Below, piece after piece: positions 39,959-57,769 of a stretch of DNA of 64,000 nucleotides. The translations under genes and the position numbers were made by a program. Under the pieces are notes generated by a model. That model ran no database searches. It was given only the letters and a program-made list of their open reading frames with translations, and was not told the DNA's origin. The stretch comes from Streptomyces sp. NRRL S-337 (GTDB lineage Bacteria > Actinomycetota > Actinomycetes > Streptomycetales > Streptomycetaceae): positions 1 to 64,000 of the forward strand of contig NZ_JOIX01000009.1 of assembly GCF_000720175.1 (NCBI RefSeq). The letters run 5' to 3'. The stretch's first letter is position 1, and each line of letters starts with the position of its first letter.

Positions 39959-39976
39959 GCTTCACCCGGAGCGGAT

Positions 39977-41233
39977 TCAGCCCGCCGGGGCGAACAGCTC
40001 GTCCTGCGCGGCGTCCCGGGCGGCGAGGACCGCGCCGCGCAGTACCGCCCGGCCGCCGACCGCGCCGGCCCGTACGTCGGTGCGCAGCGGGGAGAGCCGG
40101 GCCAGCCGGCCGGCGACCCGGTCGGCGAGCGCGGCGCCGCCGGCCAGGCCGATCTCGCCGCCGAGGACGACGCAGCCGGGGTCGAGCACCGCGCAGACGG
40201 CCGCCGCGCCCAGGGCGACCCGGGCGGCCAGGGCGTCGAGGAAGGCGGTGGCGGCTGGGTCGGTGCCGCCTTCCTCGGCGGTGACGGCGGCGCGGACCAG
40301 CGCCTCGGCGGGCGGGGCGTCGGTGGGGCCGGCGGCGCCGCGCCGGCCGGCCGGTTCGCCGGGCGGGACGGCGAGGCCGTGCTCCGCCGCGAGGGCGCAG
40401 AGCGCCGCGGAGCCGGCGAGGGAGTGGAAGCCGCCGTCGCAGCCGGTGGCGGAGGGCAGTGCGCCGGTGCCGGGGACGGGGAGGAAGCCGATCTCGCCGG
40501 TGCCGCCCGAGGCGCCGCGTCGCAGCGCGCCGTCCAGGACGACCGCGGCGCCGGTGCCGTGGCCGAGCCAGAGCAGGACGAAGGTGTCGTGGTCGCGGGC
40601 CGCGCCCTCGCGCTGTTCGGCGAGGGCGGCGAGGTTGACCTCGTTCTCCAGCAGGACCGGTGCGGCCGTCCGGGTGCGCAGTTCACCGACCAGGGTGGCG
40701 TGCCAGGACGGGATCGAGTCGGTGCCGCCGAGCCGGCCGGTGGCGGGGGCGACCAGGCCGGGAGCGCCGACCGCGAGGGTGTGCGGCCGGTCGGCGCCGG
40801 CCGCGGCGAGCGCCTTGTCGACCACGGCGAGGGCGGTGGCGACGGCCGCGTCGGGGCTGGTGTCCGCGCCGACGGGGGCGGTGCGTTCGGCGCGCACCCG
40901 GCCGAGGAGGTCGGCGACCGCGACCGTGACGCTGTGGGTGCGCAGGTCGAGGCCGACGAGGTGGGCGCGGTCGGCGACGATTCCGTAGAGCCGGGCGTTG
41001 GGTCCGCGCCGCTGTGCGCCGCTCTCGCCCACGACGGCGATCAGTCCGGCCTGCTGGAGGCGTTCGACCAGGTCGGCCACGGTCGGCCGGGACAGCCCGG
41101 TCAGCGTCTTGAGCTGACCGGCAGTCAAGGGGCCCTCGGACTGGAGGAGTTGGAGGGCCAGCCGGTCGTTGATCAGCCGGGCGGTGGCCGGGGAGGCGGT
41201 GCGGCCGGCGGCTGCCGCGCGCGGTGGGTGCAT
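39977..41233 (-). CDS. ROK family transcriptional regulator (NagC/XylR-like)
   Basis: A 418-residue repressor. The N-terminal winged HTH is at LTAGQLKTLTGLSRPTVADLVERLQQAGLI (about residues 37-66). The C-terminal ROK sugar-kinase fold has LVGLDLRTHSVTVAVADL, VLLENEVNLAALAEQREGAA and LLWLGHGTGAAVVLDG. The zinc-binding Cys cluster usual in ROK proteins is reduced to one Cys (ATGCDGG). The divergent MFS gene and the intervening palindrome suggest that it represses itself and the transporter. ATG at 41233. Confidence 0.92.
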   Translation of the reverse strand: MHPPRAAAAGRTASPATARLINDRLALQLLQSEGPLTAGQLKTLTGLSRPTVADLVERLQQAGLIAVVGESGAQRRGPNARLYGIVADRAHLVGLDLRTHSVTVAVADLLGRVRAERTAPVGADTSPDAAVATALAVVDKALAAAGADRPHTLAVGAPGLVAPATGRLGGTDSIPSWHATLVGELRTRTAAPVLLENEVNLAALAEQREGAARDHDTFVLLWLGHGTGAAVVLDGALRRGASGGTGEIGFLPVPGTGALPSATGCDGGFHSLAGSAALCALAAEHGLAVPPGEPAGRRGAAGPTDAPPAEALVRAAVTAEEGGTDPAATAFLDALAARVALGAAAVCAVLDPGCVVLGGEIGLAGGAALADRVAGRLARLSPLRTDVRAGAVGGRAVLRGAVLAARDAAQDELFAPAG

Positions 41234-41271
41234 GGGCGGGATTCTGTCATCCGGTCGGGCCAACACCCTTA

Positions 41272-41294
41272 TTAACAGGCAGGGTTCCTGATAA
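41272..41294. promoter_or_regulatory. Candidate ROK operator TTAACAGG-N7-CCTGATAA
   Basis: Inverted repeat with 7 of 8 positions matched, in the AT-richer spot of the 71-base divergent region between the ROK gene and the MFS gene. It lies 10 bases before the MFS start, so binding would block both promoters. Form agrees with known ROK/NagC-type sites. Confidence 0.6.
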
Positions 41295-41304
41295 TTTACA
41301 GCCC

Positions 41305-42555
41305 ATGGCTGGCACCGGCACCCCCGACGGCTCCCTCTTCCCCCTCTCCCCGCTCTCGCCGCTCCCCCAGGACCGGCTGCGCCGCGCCCGCCGGTCCATT
41401 GCGCTGGTCTTCCTCGTCCACGGCTCGGTCACCGGCAACTTCGCCACCCGCATCCCCTGGATCCAGGACCACACCGGCATCTCCGCCGGGCAACTCGGCC
41501 TGGCCCTCGCCTTCCCGGCGATCGGCGCGTCGCTGGCCATGCCGCTGGCCGGCCGGATCAGTCACCGCTTCGGCGCCCGGACGGCACTGCGCGCACTGCT
41601 GGCGCTGTGGACCCTCTCGCTGGTCCTGCCCGCCCTCTCCCCCGGCCTGTCCGCGCTCTGCCCGGCGCTGCTGGTGTACGGCGCGGCCTCCGGCACGGCG
41701 GACGTCGCGATGAACGCCCTCGGCGTGGAGACCGAGGACCGGCTCGGGCGGCCCATCATGTCGGGGCTGCACGGGATGTGGAGCGCGGGCGCCCTGCTCG
41801 GCTCGGCGGCCGGCACCCTCGCCGCGCACGCCGGCTGGGACGCCCGGCTCCATCTCGCCGGTGCCGCACTGGTGTTGACCCTGCTGGGCGCGGCCGCCTG
41901 CCGGGGCGTGCTGGACCTGCGCAGCGCCCCCGAGGAGCATCCGCCGCCGCGGTTCGCGCTGCCGCCGAAGTCGGCCCTGGTCATCGGGGTCATCGGATTC
42001 TGCGCGGTGTTCGCGGAGGGTGCCGGGCTGGACTGGTCGGCGGTCTACCTCCGCGACCGGTTGGGCACGGACGCCGGTCTGGCGGCCGCCTCGACCACCG
42101 CCTTCGCCTGCACCATGGCGGCCGCGCGGCTGGCCGGCGACAAGGTGGTGGCCCGCTTCGGCGCGGTGCGCACGGTACGGGCCGGGGGCGTGCTGGCGGT
42201 GGCCGGCGGACTGCTGATCGTCGCGGCCCGCCACCCGGTGACGGCGATGGCCGGGTTCGGGCTGATCGGCCTGGGCATCGCGGTGGTGGTCCCGCTGGCC
42301 TTCGCGGCCGCCGGGCGCAGCGGTCCGGCGCCGAGCCAGGCGATCGCCGGGGTCGCCACGATCACCTACACGTCCGGGCTGATCGCCCCGTCCGCGATCG
42401 GCCAGATCGCCCAGGCCAGTTCGCTGACGGTCTCGTTCGCGCTGGTCACGGCGCTGGCCTGCGGTCTGGTCGTGGGGGCCCGGGTGCTGGCCGTCCCGGC
42501 CCGGACGGCCTCGGGGGGCGCGCCCGCGGTGGCGGACGACCTGGAACGGTCCTGA
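41305..42555 (+). CDS. MFS transporter
   Basis: A 416-residue major facilitator with about 12 helices. Segments include FLVHGSVTGNFATRIPWIQDHTGIS, GRISHRFGARTALRALLALW (loop 2-3 motif), and the mid-protein SALVIGVIGFCAVFAEGAGLDWSAVYL. This resembles the FucP/drug-efflux type common beside ROK regulators. ATG at 41305. A strong hairpin follows the stop directly. Confidence 0.9.
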   Translation: MAGTGTPDGSLFPLSPLSPLPQDRLRRARRSIALVFLVHGSVTGNFATRIPWIQDHTGISAGQLGLALAFPAIGASLAMPLAGRISHRFGARTALRALLALWTLSLVLPALSPGLSALCPALLVYGAASGTADVAMNALGVETEDRLGRPIMSGLHGMWSAGALLGSAAGTLAAHAGWDARLHLAGAALVLTLLGAAACRGVLDLRSAPEEHPPPRFALPPKSALVIGVIGFCAVFAEGAGLDWSAVYLRDRLGTDAGLAAASTTAFACTMAAARLAGDKVVARFGAVRTVRAGGVLAVAGGLLIVAARHPVTAMAGFGLIGLGIAVVVPLAFAAAGRSGPAPSQAIAGVATITYTSGLIAPSAIGQIAQASSLTVSFALVTALACGLVVGARVLAVPARTASGGAPAVADDLERS

Positions 42556-42594
42556 GCCGGACCGGTCCCGGCGGCGGGCCGGGGCCGGTCCGGC
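42556..42594. terminator. Bidirectional terminator between MFS and thioesterase genes
   Basis: A 17-bp stem (arms 42556-42572 and 42578-42594; one G-U wobble) with a 5-base loop, starting at the base after the MFS stop and ending 3 bases before the thioesterase stop. Confidence 0.85.
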
Positions 42595-42597
42595 GGA

Positions 42598-43116
42598 TCA
42601 GGCCGCGTCCGCCGCCGTCCCCGGCTCGTCCCGCTCCGGCCGGATCAGTTCCCCGGCCACCGCGCGGGCCCGGTCGGACCACGGCGTGGGCCGCAGCGTG
42701 GCGGAGTCGACCCGGACCAGGACGCGGTGACCGTGGGCGTAGGTCTCGCCGCCGTCGGCCGAGCAGAGCCGGAAGCCGTAGGTGAGGCCGGTGCGGCCGA
42801 GGCGTTCGATCCACAGGTGGGCGGCGTAGTGGCCGGGGCGGGTGACCGGGCGCTCGTAGGAGACCCGCATCTCCTTGATGACGTTGCACATGTCGCCGGC
42901 CGCGGCCCAGTCGCCGTCGAAGCCGAAGCCCTGGCCGTGCCAGTACTCCGCCCAGGCGCGTTCCACGAGCAGCGGGTAGCGGGAGTTGTGGAGCATGCCC
43001 AGCGCGTCGAGGTCGTCGAAGTGGACGGTGACGGGGACGAGCCGGCCGTACGGGAGGGCGGCGGCCGGAAGGGATTCGACGGTCACGGACGGGGCTCCTG
43101 GTGCTGTTGCGGACAT
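42598..43116 (-). CDS. Acyl-CoA thioesterase (4HBT hotdog family)
   Basis: A 172-residue single hotdog domain. The active-site segment is VTVHFDDLDALGMLHNSRYPLLVERAWAEYW with its Asp, and the second strand MRVSYERPVTRPGHYAAHLWIERLG. It would hydrolyse a medium or aromatic acyl-CoA. It borders the NRPS cluster 83 bases from the ABC permease but has its own orientation block and convergent terminator, so I treat it as flanking, with no evidence that it takes part in the peptide pathway. Confidence 0.88.
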   Translation of the reverse strand: MSATAPGAPSVTVESLPAAALPYGRLVPVTVHFDDLDALGMLHNSRYPLLVERAWAEYWHGQGFGFDGDWAAAGDMCNVIKEMRVSYERPVTRPGHYAAHLWIERLGRTGLTYGFRLCSADGGETYAHGHRVLVRVDSATLRPTPWSDRARAVAGELIRPERDEPGTAADAA

Positions 43117-43198
43117 GCCCGTCCATGGTAAGCGGCTGCTCAGTATGCTCCGCCCGCCGGGTGCCCAGGTGCCCGATGGCCGCCCCGCGCGCGGCGGC

Positions 43199-44019
43199 TC
43201 ACTCCCGGGACCGGAAGCTGGTCAGGGCGGCCGCCATGGCCCCGGCGAGCAGCAGCCCGAGCCAGCAGCCGGCGACCAGGAAGGGGTGCTGGCCGGGGAA
43301 GCCCGAGCCGGGCTGGACGGGGTTGCCCCACAGGTGGCGGATGGCGTCGGCCACCGCGGTGACCGGGTTCCACTCCACCACCGGGCGGAGCCAGGCGGGC
43401 ATGGCGGACGCCGAGAAGACCGCGTCCGAGAGGAAGGTGCAGACGACCAGGCCGAGGGCCGCGATCGAGTCGACGGACTCGATGTTGCTCACGGTCATCC
43501 CGAGCGCGATGCCCACCCACACGGTCGCGAGGATGAACAGGGCGGCGACGCCGAACCCGGCGAGGACCGACAGCGGGTCGCCGTGCACCCGCCAGCCGAT
43601 GCACAGTCCGACGAGGCTGATCACCACCAGGACCCCGAGCCCGATCAGCAGGTCGCCCAGCGCGTGCGCGGTCAGCACCGCCGCCCGGGAGATGGGCAGC
43701 GACCGGAAGCGGTCCATCAGCCCGGCCCGCCGGTCCAGGGCGACGCTGACCGCGGTGGGCCCCACACCGGCCAGGCCTATCTGCGCGGTGATGCCGGCCA
43801 TCAGGTACTCCTGGTAGGCACCGCCGTGCGGGGACACGATGGCGTTCTTGAACAGGTAGCCCACGGCGAGCAGCATCACCAGCGGGTTCATCACGAGCCC
43901 CACCATGCGGCCGGGGGCCCGGCGCAGGTGGCGCAGGCGCCGGCCGGCCAGGGCGAAGGTCTCCCTGATGACGCCGGCTGCGGCGGACGGTCCGGCTGGG
44001 GTGTCGACGGTGAGGGTGC

Positions 44020-44023
<4 letters not shown>
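43199..44023 (-). CDS. ABC-2 type transporter permease
   Basis: A 274-residue exporter permease with about six helices ([72 protein letters not shown], the typical C-terminal loop). ATG at 44023 overlaps the NRPS2 stop (ATGA), so it is expressed with the synthetases and probably exports the peptide. Its ATP-binding partner is not in the window. Together with its coupling to NRPS2, this makes a cluster role likely. Confidence 0.9.
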
Positions 44024-51236
<7,213 letters not shown>

Positions 51237-51240
<4 letters not shown>

Positions 51241-54200
51241 GACTCCAGCTCGGTGTCGAGTTCCGCCAACTCACCTTCGAGTGCGGCCAGTTCGTCGCCG
51301 TCCAGGCCGAGCAGGTCGGTCGGGTCCGCGGTGGTGCGGGCCTCGGCCGGGGCGGGCTCCTCGGCGGGTGGCCGGGCGGCGGCGAGGGCGGCGGGGGTAC
51401 GCAGCCGGAAGACCTGGCCGGCGGTCAGCGGCAGGCCCTTCGCCCGAGCCCGGCCCACGACCTGGATCGCGCTGATCGAATCCCCGCCCAGCAGGAAGAA
51501 GTTGTCCTGCGGGCCCACCTGTCCGAGCCCCAGGACCTCCGCGAACAGTCCGCACAGCAGCTCCACCTCGGCGGCCACCTCGGCACCCGCCGCGCCGGGG
51601 GCCGGTCCGGTGCCGGCCCGGTCCGTCCCGCCGGCAGGCGCCGGGACAGCGCCGCGGGGCAGCACGTCCTCGTCGGGGCCCAGCTCGTCCGGTCCGGTCA
51701 CGGGCCGGCCGGGGTGCTCCACCAGCCCCAGGAGCAGCCGGCGGAAGGCGGTGGCGAGCGCCTCGACGGGGGCCCGGTCCAGGACGTCGGGCGCGTGGTC
51801 GAAACGGATCTCCATCCGGGTGCCGGTCCGCACCACCAGGCTGAGTGGGTGGTGGCGGGCGTCGCGGGCGCCCGCGTCGGCCACCCGCAGGCCCGCCCCG
51901 GTGGGCAGGTCGCCGGTGCCCACGGTCGGGAAGTTCTCGAAGACCAGGACCGTGTCGAAGGGTTCACCGGCCGCGGCGAGCGTGGGGTTGCCGCCGAGCA
52001 TCTCGCCGAGCGCCAGGTGGTCGGCGTCGCGCAGCGCCGACTGCTCCTTCTGCAGCCGGTGCAGGAAGTCGGTCGCCGGTTCGTCCGGGCGCAGCGCGGC
52101 ACGTACCGGGAGGGTGTTGAGGAACGGCCCGACGATGGACTCCACACCGGGCAGCCCGCCGGGCCGGGTGGAGACGATCGAGCCGAACAGCACGTCGGCG
52201 CGTCCGGTCGTCCGGCTCAGCAACGCCGCCCAGGCGCCCAGCAGGAGGGTGTTGACGGTGAGCCCCTGGGCGGCCGCGAACCCGGTGAGCGCGGCCGTTT
52301 CGGCCTCGGTCAGCAGCAGCGGCACCGACGCGGGCTCGACCGGTTCCCGGCCCGGCTCGGCCGCGCAGAGGTACACCGGACCCGTGAGGCCCTCCAGCGC
52401 CGAGTGCCAGGCGGCCCGGGCCGCCGCGCGGTCCTGTGCGGCGAGATGGGCCAGGTAGGCGCGGAACGGCACCGGCGCGGGCAGGCCCTGGGCCTCGCCG
52501 CCGTCCGCGTAGCAGGTCAGCAGTTCCCGGACGAGGACGGGCATGGACCAGCCGTCGACCAGGATGTGGTGCAGGGTCCAGATCAGCCGGTGGCGCTGGT
52601 CGTCGAGGCGGACCAGCGTCCAGCGCATCAGCGGCGGGCGGGCGAGGTCGAAGTGGCGCTCCCGGTCGGCCGCGGCGAGGCGGGACAGTTGCGCCTCGCG
52701 CTCCCGGCCGGACAGGGCGCGGCAGTCGGCCCGGGTGAGCGGCACGGTGACGCCCTCGCGCAGAACGGCGACCGGGTCGCCGGCGTCCCGGTAGCGGAAG
52801 CCCGCCGCCAGCTGGGGGTGCCGGTGCAGCAGGGCGGCCATCGCCCGCTCCAGCGCCGCAGGGTCGAGGGGGCCGACCAGGTCGGCGGAGACCTGGAGGG
52901 TGTAGAGGTCGGGTCCGTCGCCGCGCAGTTGGGCCTGGAAGAGCAGGCCGCGCTGGAACGCGGTCAGCGGCAGCACGTCCGTCAGGGCACCGGCGCCCTC
53001 CCGCGCCAGGTCGTCGGTCTCCTCCTGGGTCAGGGAGACCAGCGGAAAGTCCGACGGGGAGTGTCCGCCGGCGTCCGGCAGCGCGAGGTGGCGCACCACG
53101 GCCCGCAGCGCCTCGAACCAGCCCTGGGCGATCTCCTCGACGTCTCCGGCGGTCAGCACGCCGTCGGCCCACAGCCACTCGGCGGCCAGCCGCGGCCCGG
53201 TCCCGAGGTCCTCGGTGACGGCGGTGACGGCCAGCGGGTGGCGCAGCGGCATGCCGGGGTGGACGCCGGTGCCGACGACCGCGTGCGCGCCGTCCATGGT
53301 CCACGGGCCGGCCGCGCCGTCCGCGGTGAACCGCCCGAGGTAGTTGAAGCCGATCTCCGGGGTGCCGCCCGCCGCCAGCAACCGGGCCGTCTGCGGGTTG
53401 AGGTGGCGCAGCAGGCCGTGGCCGAGGCCGCGGGCGGGCACCGCACGCAGCTGCTCCTTGGTGCGTTTGACGACGGTGGCCAGGGCGGGCCCGGCGGCCC
53501 ATGCCTCGGCGGCGTCGAACTCCCCCGGGTCGAGCAGCACGGGGAAGACGGAGGTGAACCAGCCGACCGTGCGGGACAGGTCGGCCGCTTCGTCGAGTTC
53601 CTCGCGTCCGTGGCCTTCGAGTTCGACCCGGACCCGCGGGCCGGCGTCCGGGGTGCGGCGGGACCGCCAGCGGCCGACGGCCAGGGCGAGCGCGGCCAGC
53701 AGGAGGTCGTTGATCTCACCGTGGAAGGCGGCGACGGCGGAGGTGAGCAGGGCGGCGGTGGTGTCCTCGGGCAGGTGCAGCCGCAGCCGGCCGGCCCGGC
53801 CGTAGGTGTCACGGGCCGGGTCGAGGGGGCGCCGGCCGAGACCGGCGGCCGGATCGCCGGTCTGCCGCTGCCAGTGGTCGAGTTCGGCGATCCGCCGGCC
53901 GGCGCGGGACTCGCGGGCCAGCAGCGACGCCCAGCGCCGGTAGGAGGTGGGCACCTGCGCCGGCTCCGGGCGCTCCCCGGCCTCGACCGCCTCGCAGGCG
54001 GAACGCAGGTCGGCGAGGAGGATGCGCCAGGAGACGCCGTCGACGACGGTGTGATGGGCCAGCAGCAGCAGGCGGCCGGTGCCGTCCGGCCCCTGGCCGA
54101 GGAGCACCGCCTGCAGCATGACGCCGGCGCGCGGGTCCAGCCGGGCGCGGGCCGCCTCGGCCTGCGCCGCCACGGTCCGTTCGAGGGCGGCCGGGTCGGG

Positions 54201-57200
54201 CAGGGCGCCGTCCGCGGTGTGGAGCAGGCCGGCGGCGTCGACCGTGCCGGGCTCCCCGGTGCGCAGCGTCCAGACGCCGGGCACCGGTTCGCCCAGCCGC
54301 AGCCGGAGCACGTCGTGCCGGTCGACGAGGGCCTGCAGGGCGGGGAGGAGGCGTTCGGCGGTCAGCTCCGGGGGTGTGCGGAGGACGACGTACTGGCTGT
54401 ACTGCGCCGCCGGCCCGTCGAGCGTGGTCAGGTCCTCGCAGAGCTGGGCGATGATCGGGGTGGGTTCGACGTCTCCCACGCCGTCGTCGGCCGCCGTGGT
54501 CCGGGGCGCCGAGCCCGCCGAGGCGTTCTCGCCCCCGCCCACGGGGTGGTGCGCGGCGAGGGCGGCGGGGGTGCGGTGGTCGAAGATGGCCCGGGGGGTG
54601 AGCGTCACCCCGCGGGTCCGTGCCCGGCTGACCACCTGGATCGCGGTGATGGAGTCGCCGCCGAGGGCGAAGAAGCTGTCGTCGACCTGGACCTCGGCCA
54701 GGTGCAGCACCTCGGCGAAGGTCTCGCAGAGCACCGTCTCGGCCCCTGGCCGCGGCCCGCGGCGCCGCCGGGTGACCGGGGCGGCGGTGGCGCCGGCGGG
54801 ATCGGGCAGCGCCCGGCGGTCCACCTTGCCGTGCGCGGTCAGCGGCATCCGGTCCAGCGCGACCCAGCCCGACGGCACCATGTACTCCGGCAGCGCCGCG
54901 GCGACCGCGTCGCGTACCGCGTCCGTGGACACGTCCGGCGCGACGACGTAGGCGATCAGCCGGGTGGTGCCGGACGGGCCGGTGACCGCCCGGACCGCCG
55001 CGTCGGCCACCTTGTCGACGGCGCGCAGCGCGGCCTCCACCTCGCCCAGTTCGATCCGGTGTCCGCGCACCTTGACCTGGTGGTCCAGGCGCTCGACGAA
55101 CTCCAGCTGCCCGTCGGGGCGGCGCACCACGCGGTCGCCGGTGCGGTACATCCGTGCCCCGCCCCCGGCGAAGGGGTCGGCGACGAACGAGGCGGCGGTC
55201 TTGACCGGGTCACCGAGGTACCCGCGGCCCACTCCGGCGCCGCCCACGAAGAGTTCGCCCACCTGGCCCACCGGGACCGGGCGCAGGTCGCCGCCGAGCA
55301 CGTGCAGGACGGTGTTGCGCACCGGCCGGCCGATGGGGACCCGGGCGCCCAGCTCCTCCCCCGGCCGCAGCACGGCGTGGGTCACGTCGTCCGAACACTC
55401 CGTGGGGCCGTAGGCGTTGACCATCGGCACCGGGGCGATCCGCCACCACCGTGCGCACAGGTCCGCCGGGAGCGCCTCACCGGTGACCATCAGCCACCGG
55501 AGCGAGGTGGTGTCGGGGCCGGTGTCCGAGACCTGCCACAGGTCCAGGGCGGCGCGCAGCAGGGACGGCACGACCTCCAGGACCGTCACCGCGTGGTCCG
55601 CGACCGTGCCGAACAGTGCCTCGGGGTCGGCGGCGACCTCGTGCGGGACGATCTGCACGACGCCACCGGCCAGCAACGGGCCCAGCATCTGCCACACCGA
55701 CACGTCGAAGGTCACCGGTGCGTTCCACACCACCGTGTCGGCGGGCCCGAGGCCGAGGTCCTCGATCTTGGCGAGGAGGTGGTTGAGCATCCCGCGGCGT
55801 TCGACGACGGCGCCCTTCGGCCGGCCGGTCGACCCCGAGGTGAAGATCACGTAGGCCGGGTCGCGCGGCTCGCCCACCGGGGCGGACGGTGCGGCGGGCG
55901 CGGCCGCCGCGTCGAAGTCTCCGTCCGCCGCCAGCCGCCGCACCGGGTGGCCGGTCAGCGCGGTCACCTCGTCGGCCGCCGCGGCGCATCCGGGTCCGAC
56001 CACCAGGTGGCCCACGCGGGCGTCGGTGAGCAGCCCGGCGGCCCGGGCCGCCGGGGCCCGTACGTCCAGCGGAACCCAGGCCCCGCCGGCCTGCAGGACG
56101 GCCAGCACCGTGCCGAGGAAGACCGCGCCGGGTTCGGCCAGGACGCCCACCAGCGAGCCGGGCCCCACGCCGGCCTCGGCCAGCCGCCGCGCCATCGCGT
56201 CGGCCCAGGCCGTCAACTCCCCGTAGGAGACGGTCCGTTCGCCCTCCGCCAGAGCCCTGGCCGACGGGTCGCGCTCGGCGCGCTCCCGGATCCGCTCCAC
56301 CACGCCGCCGTGCACCGGGCCGGTGGCTCCCGTGCCGGCGGTGAGCAGCTCGGCGCGTTCGTCCTCGGTGACCATCTCCAGCCGGCCGAGCGGGGTGTGG
56401 GCCGGGGCCGACGCCAGCCGGCGCAGGAACGCCTCGAACCGGCTCAGGTGGCCCCGGATCTCCTCCGGGCGGTAGAGCGCGGGGTTGCCGTTCATGTGGA
56501 GTTCCAGACCGCCGCCGACGGCGTCCAGGACGGTGATCATCAGGTCGTCGACGATGCCGGTGGAGAGGTTGTGCAGCTCCGCCCGGCAGGGGCCGAGGCG
56601 GATCTCCGGGTTCTGCGGGAGGACGTTGACGAACGGTCCGAACGGCCGCCGGTCGCCCGCCGTCAGGCCCCTCGCCCGGCGCAGCCGCTCGGCCGGGTAG
56701 CGCTGGTGCCGCAGCGAGCGGGCGAGGGTCCGGGAGGTCGCGGTGAGCAGCTCGGCCACCGTCGTCGGGGCGGGGAGCCGGGCCGGGAACGGCAGGTAGT
56801 TGGCGACCATCCCGGGGACGGTGCGGGCACGCGCGGACTGCCGTGCGGTCACCGGGAGGGTCAGCAGCACCTCGGGGTTGCCGGTGGCCTTGGCGACGTA
56901 GGCGGCCGTGGCGGCGATGGCGAAGGTGGGCCAGGTCACCCCGGCGTCCGTCGCGGCGGCGCGCCAGGTGGTCGCGTCGGCGGCCTCGACGGTGCTGGTG
57001 ACCCGCAGGAACGCGGTGCCGGGTGCCGGGTCCTCGGTGGCGAGGCTGGTCGGTTCGGCGTGTGGCGGCAGGTGGCGCTCCCAGAAGAGCCGGTCGCGCT
57101 CGACCGCGGGCGAGGCCAGGTACGCCGCCTCGCCGTCCAGCAGCACCCGTAGCGGGGGCAGCGGTGTACCCGGCGTTCCGCCCCCGTCGGCGGCCGGGTC

Positions 57201-57680
57201 ACCGTAGACCTCGCTGAGCCTGCGGTAGACCGCGAGCCGGCTGTATCCGTCGGCGAGCAGGTGGTGCATGGCCAGGTGGAGCAGGTGGCGGTCGGCGGCG
57301 ACGCGCACCAGCGTCAACCGGAACAGCAGGCCGCCGGTGAGCCGGAAGGGCCGGTGCAGGTCCTCGTCGAAGAGCCGCAGGGCCTCGGCGACCGGATCGG
57401 CGGTGCCGCTGAGGTCCAGCTGCCGCAGCGGCAGTTCCCCGAGCGGCCGCACGTGCTGGACGGGGACGCCGTCCGTCTCGGAGAACCGCGCCCTGGTGCA
57501 CTCGGCCTCGTGCAGCACCGTCTCCAGCGCCCGGCGCAGCAGGGCCGCGTCGAGGGGGCCGCAGATGTCGAGGTAGTCGGCCATGTTGTAGGCCAGTCGC
57601 CCCTGCGAGAGCCGCTCGTCGAACCAGATGCCCAACTGGGCGCCCGTCAACGGCAGGGCGGTGTCGGCGGGTTGGGTCAT
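51237..57680 (-). CDS. NRPS, C-A-PCP-E-C-PCP (second module lacks A domain)
   Basis: A 2147-residue synthetase. C1 HHLLADG (139-145); A with [11 protein letters not shown] (613-623) and TFDVSVW; PCP1 GGDS (Ser1010); E domain HHTVVDG (1209-1215) with [11 protein letters not shown]2 HHILVDG (1704-1710), DCL-like; PCP2 GGDS (Ser2068); a charged C-terminal helix [18 protein letters not shown], probably for docking. Between C2 and PCP2 only about 350 residues remain, too few for C plus A. Inferred A code D-V-W-E-M-T-A-D-D suggests a diamino substrate. ATG at 57680 follows AGGAG; an upstream GTG at 57701 would start before that site. Confidence 0.93.
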
Positions 57681-57769
57681 GGTGTCTCCTGGACGCGTCA
57701 CGGTGGAAGGGCGGGGCCGCTGCTACGGGGGCGCCTCGGCGAGGATGGGGGCGAAGGACGGCGGGCGGC

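Noticed and set aside
51714..57152. Long plus-strand open frame opposite NRPS1
   Set aside because: Same antisense composition effect; no family similarity.
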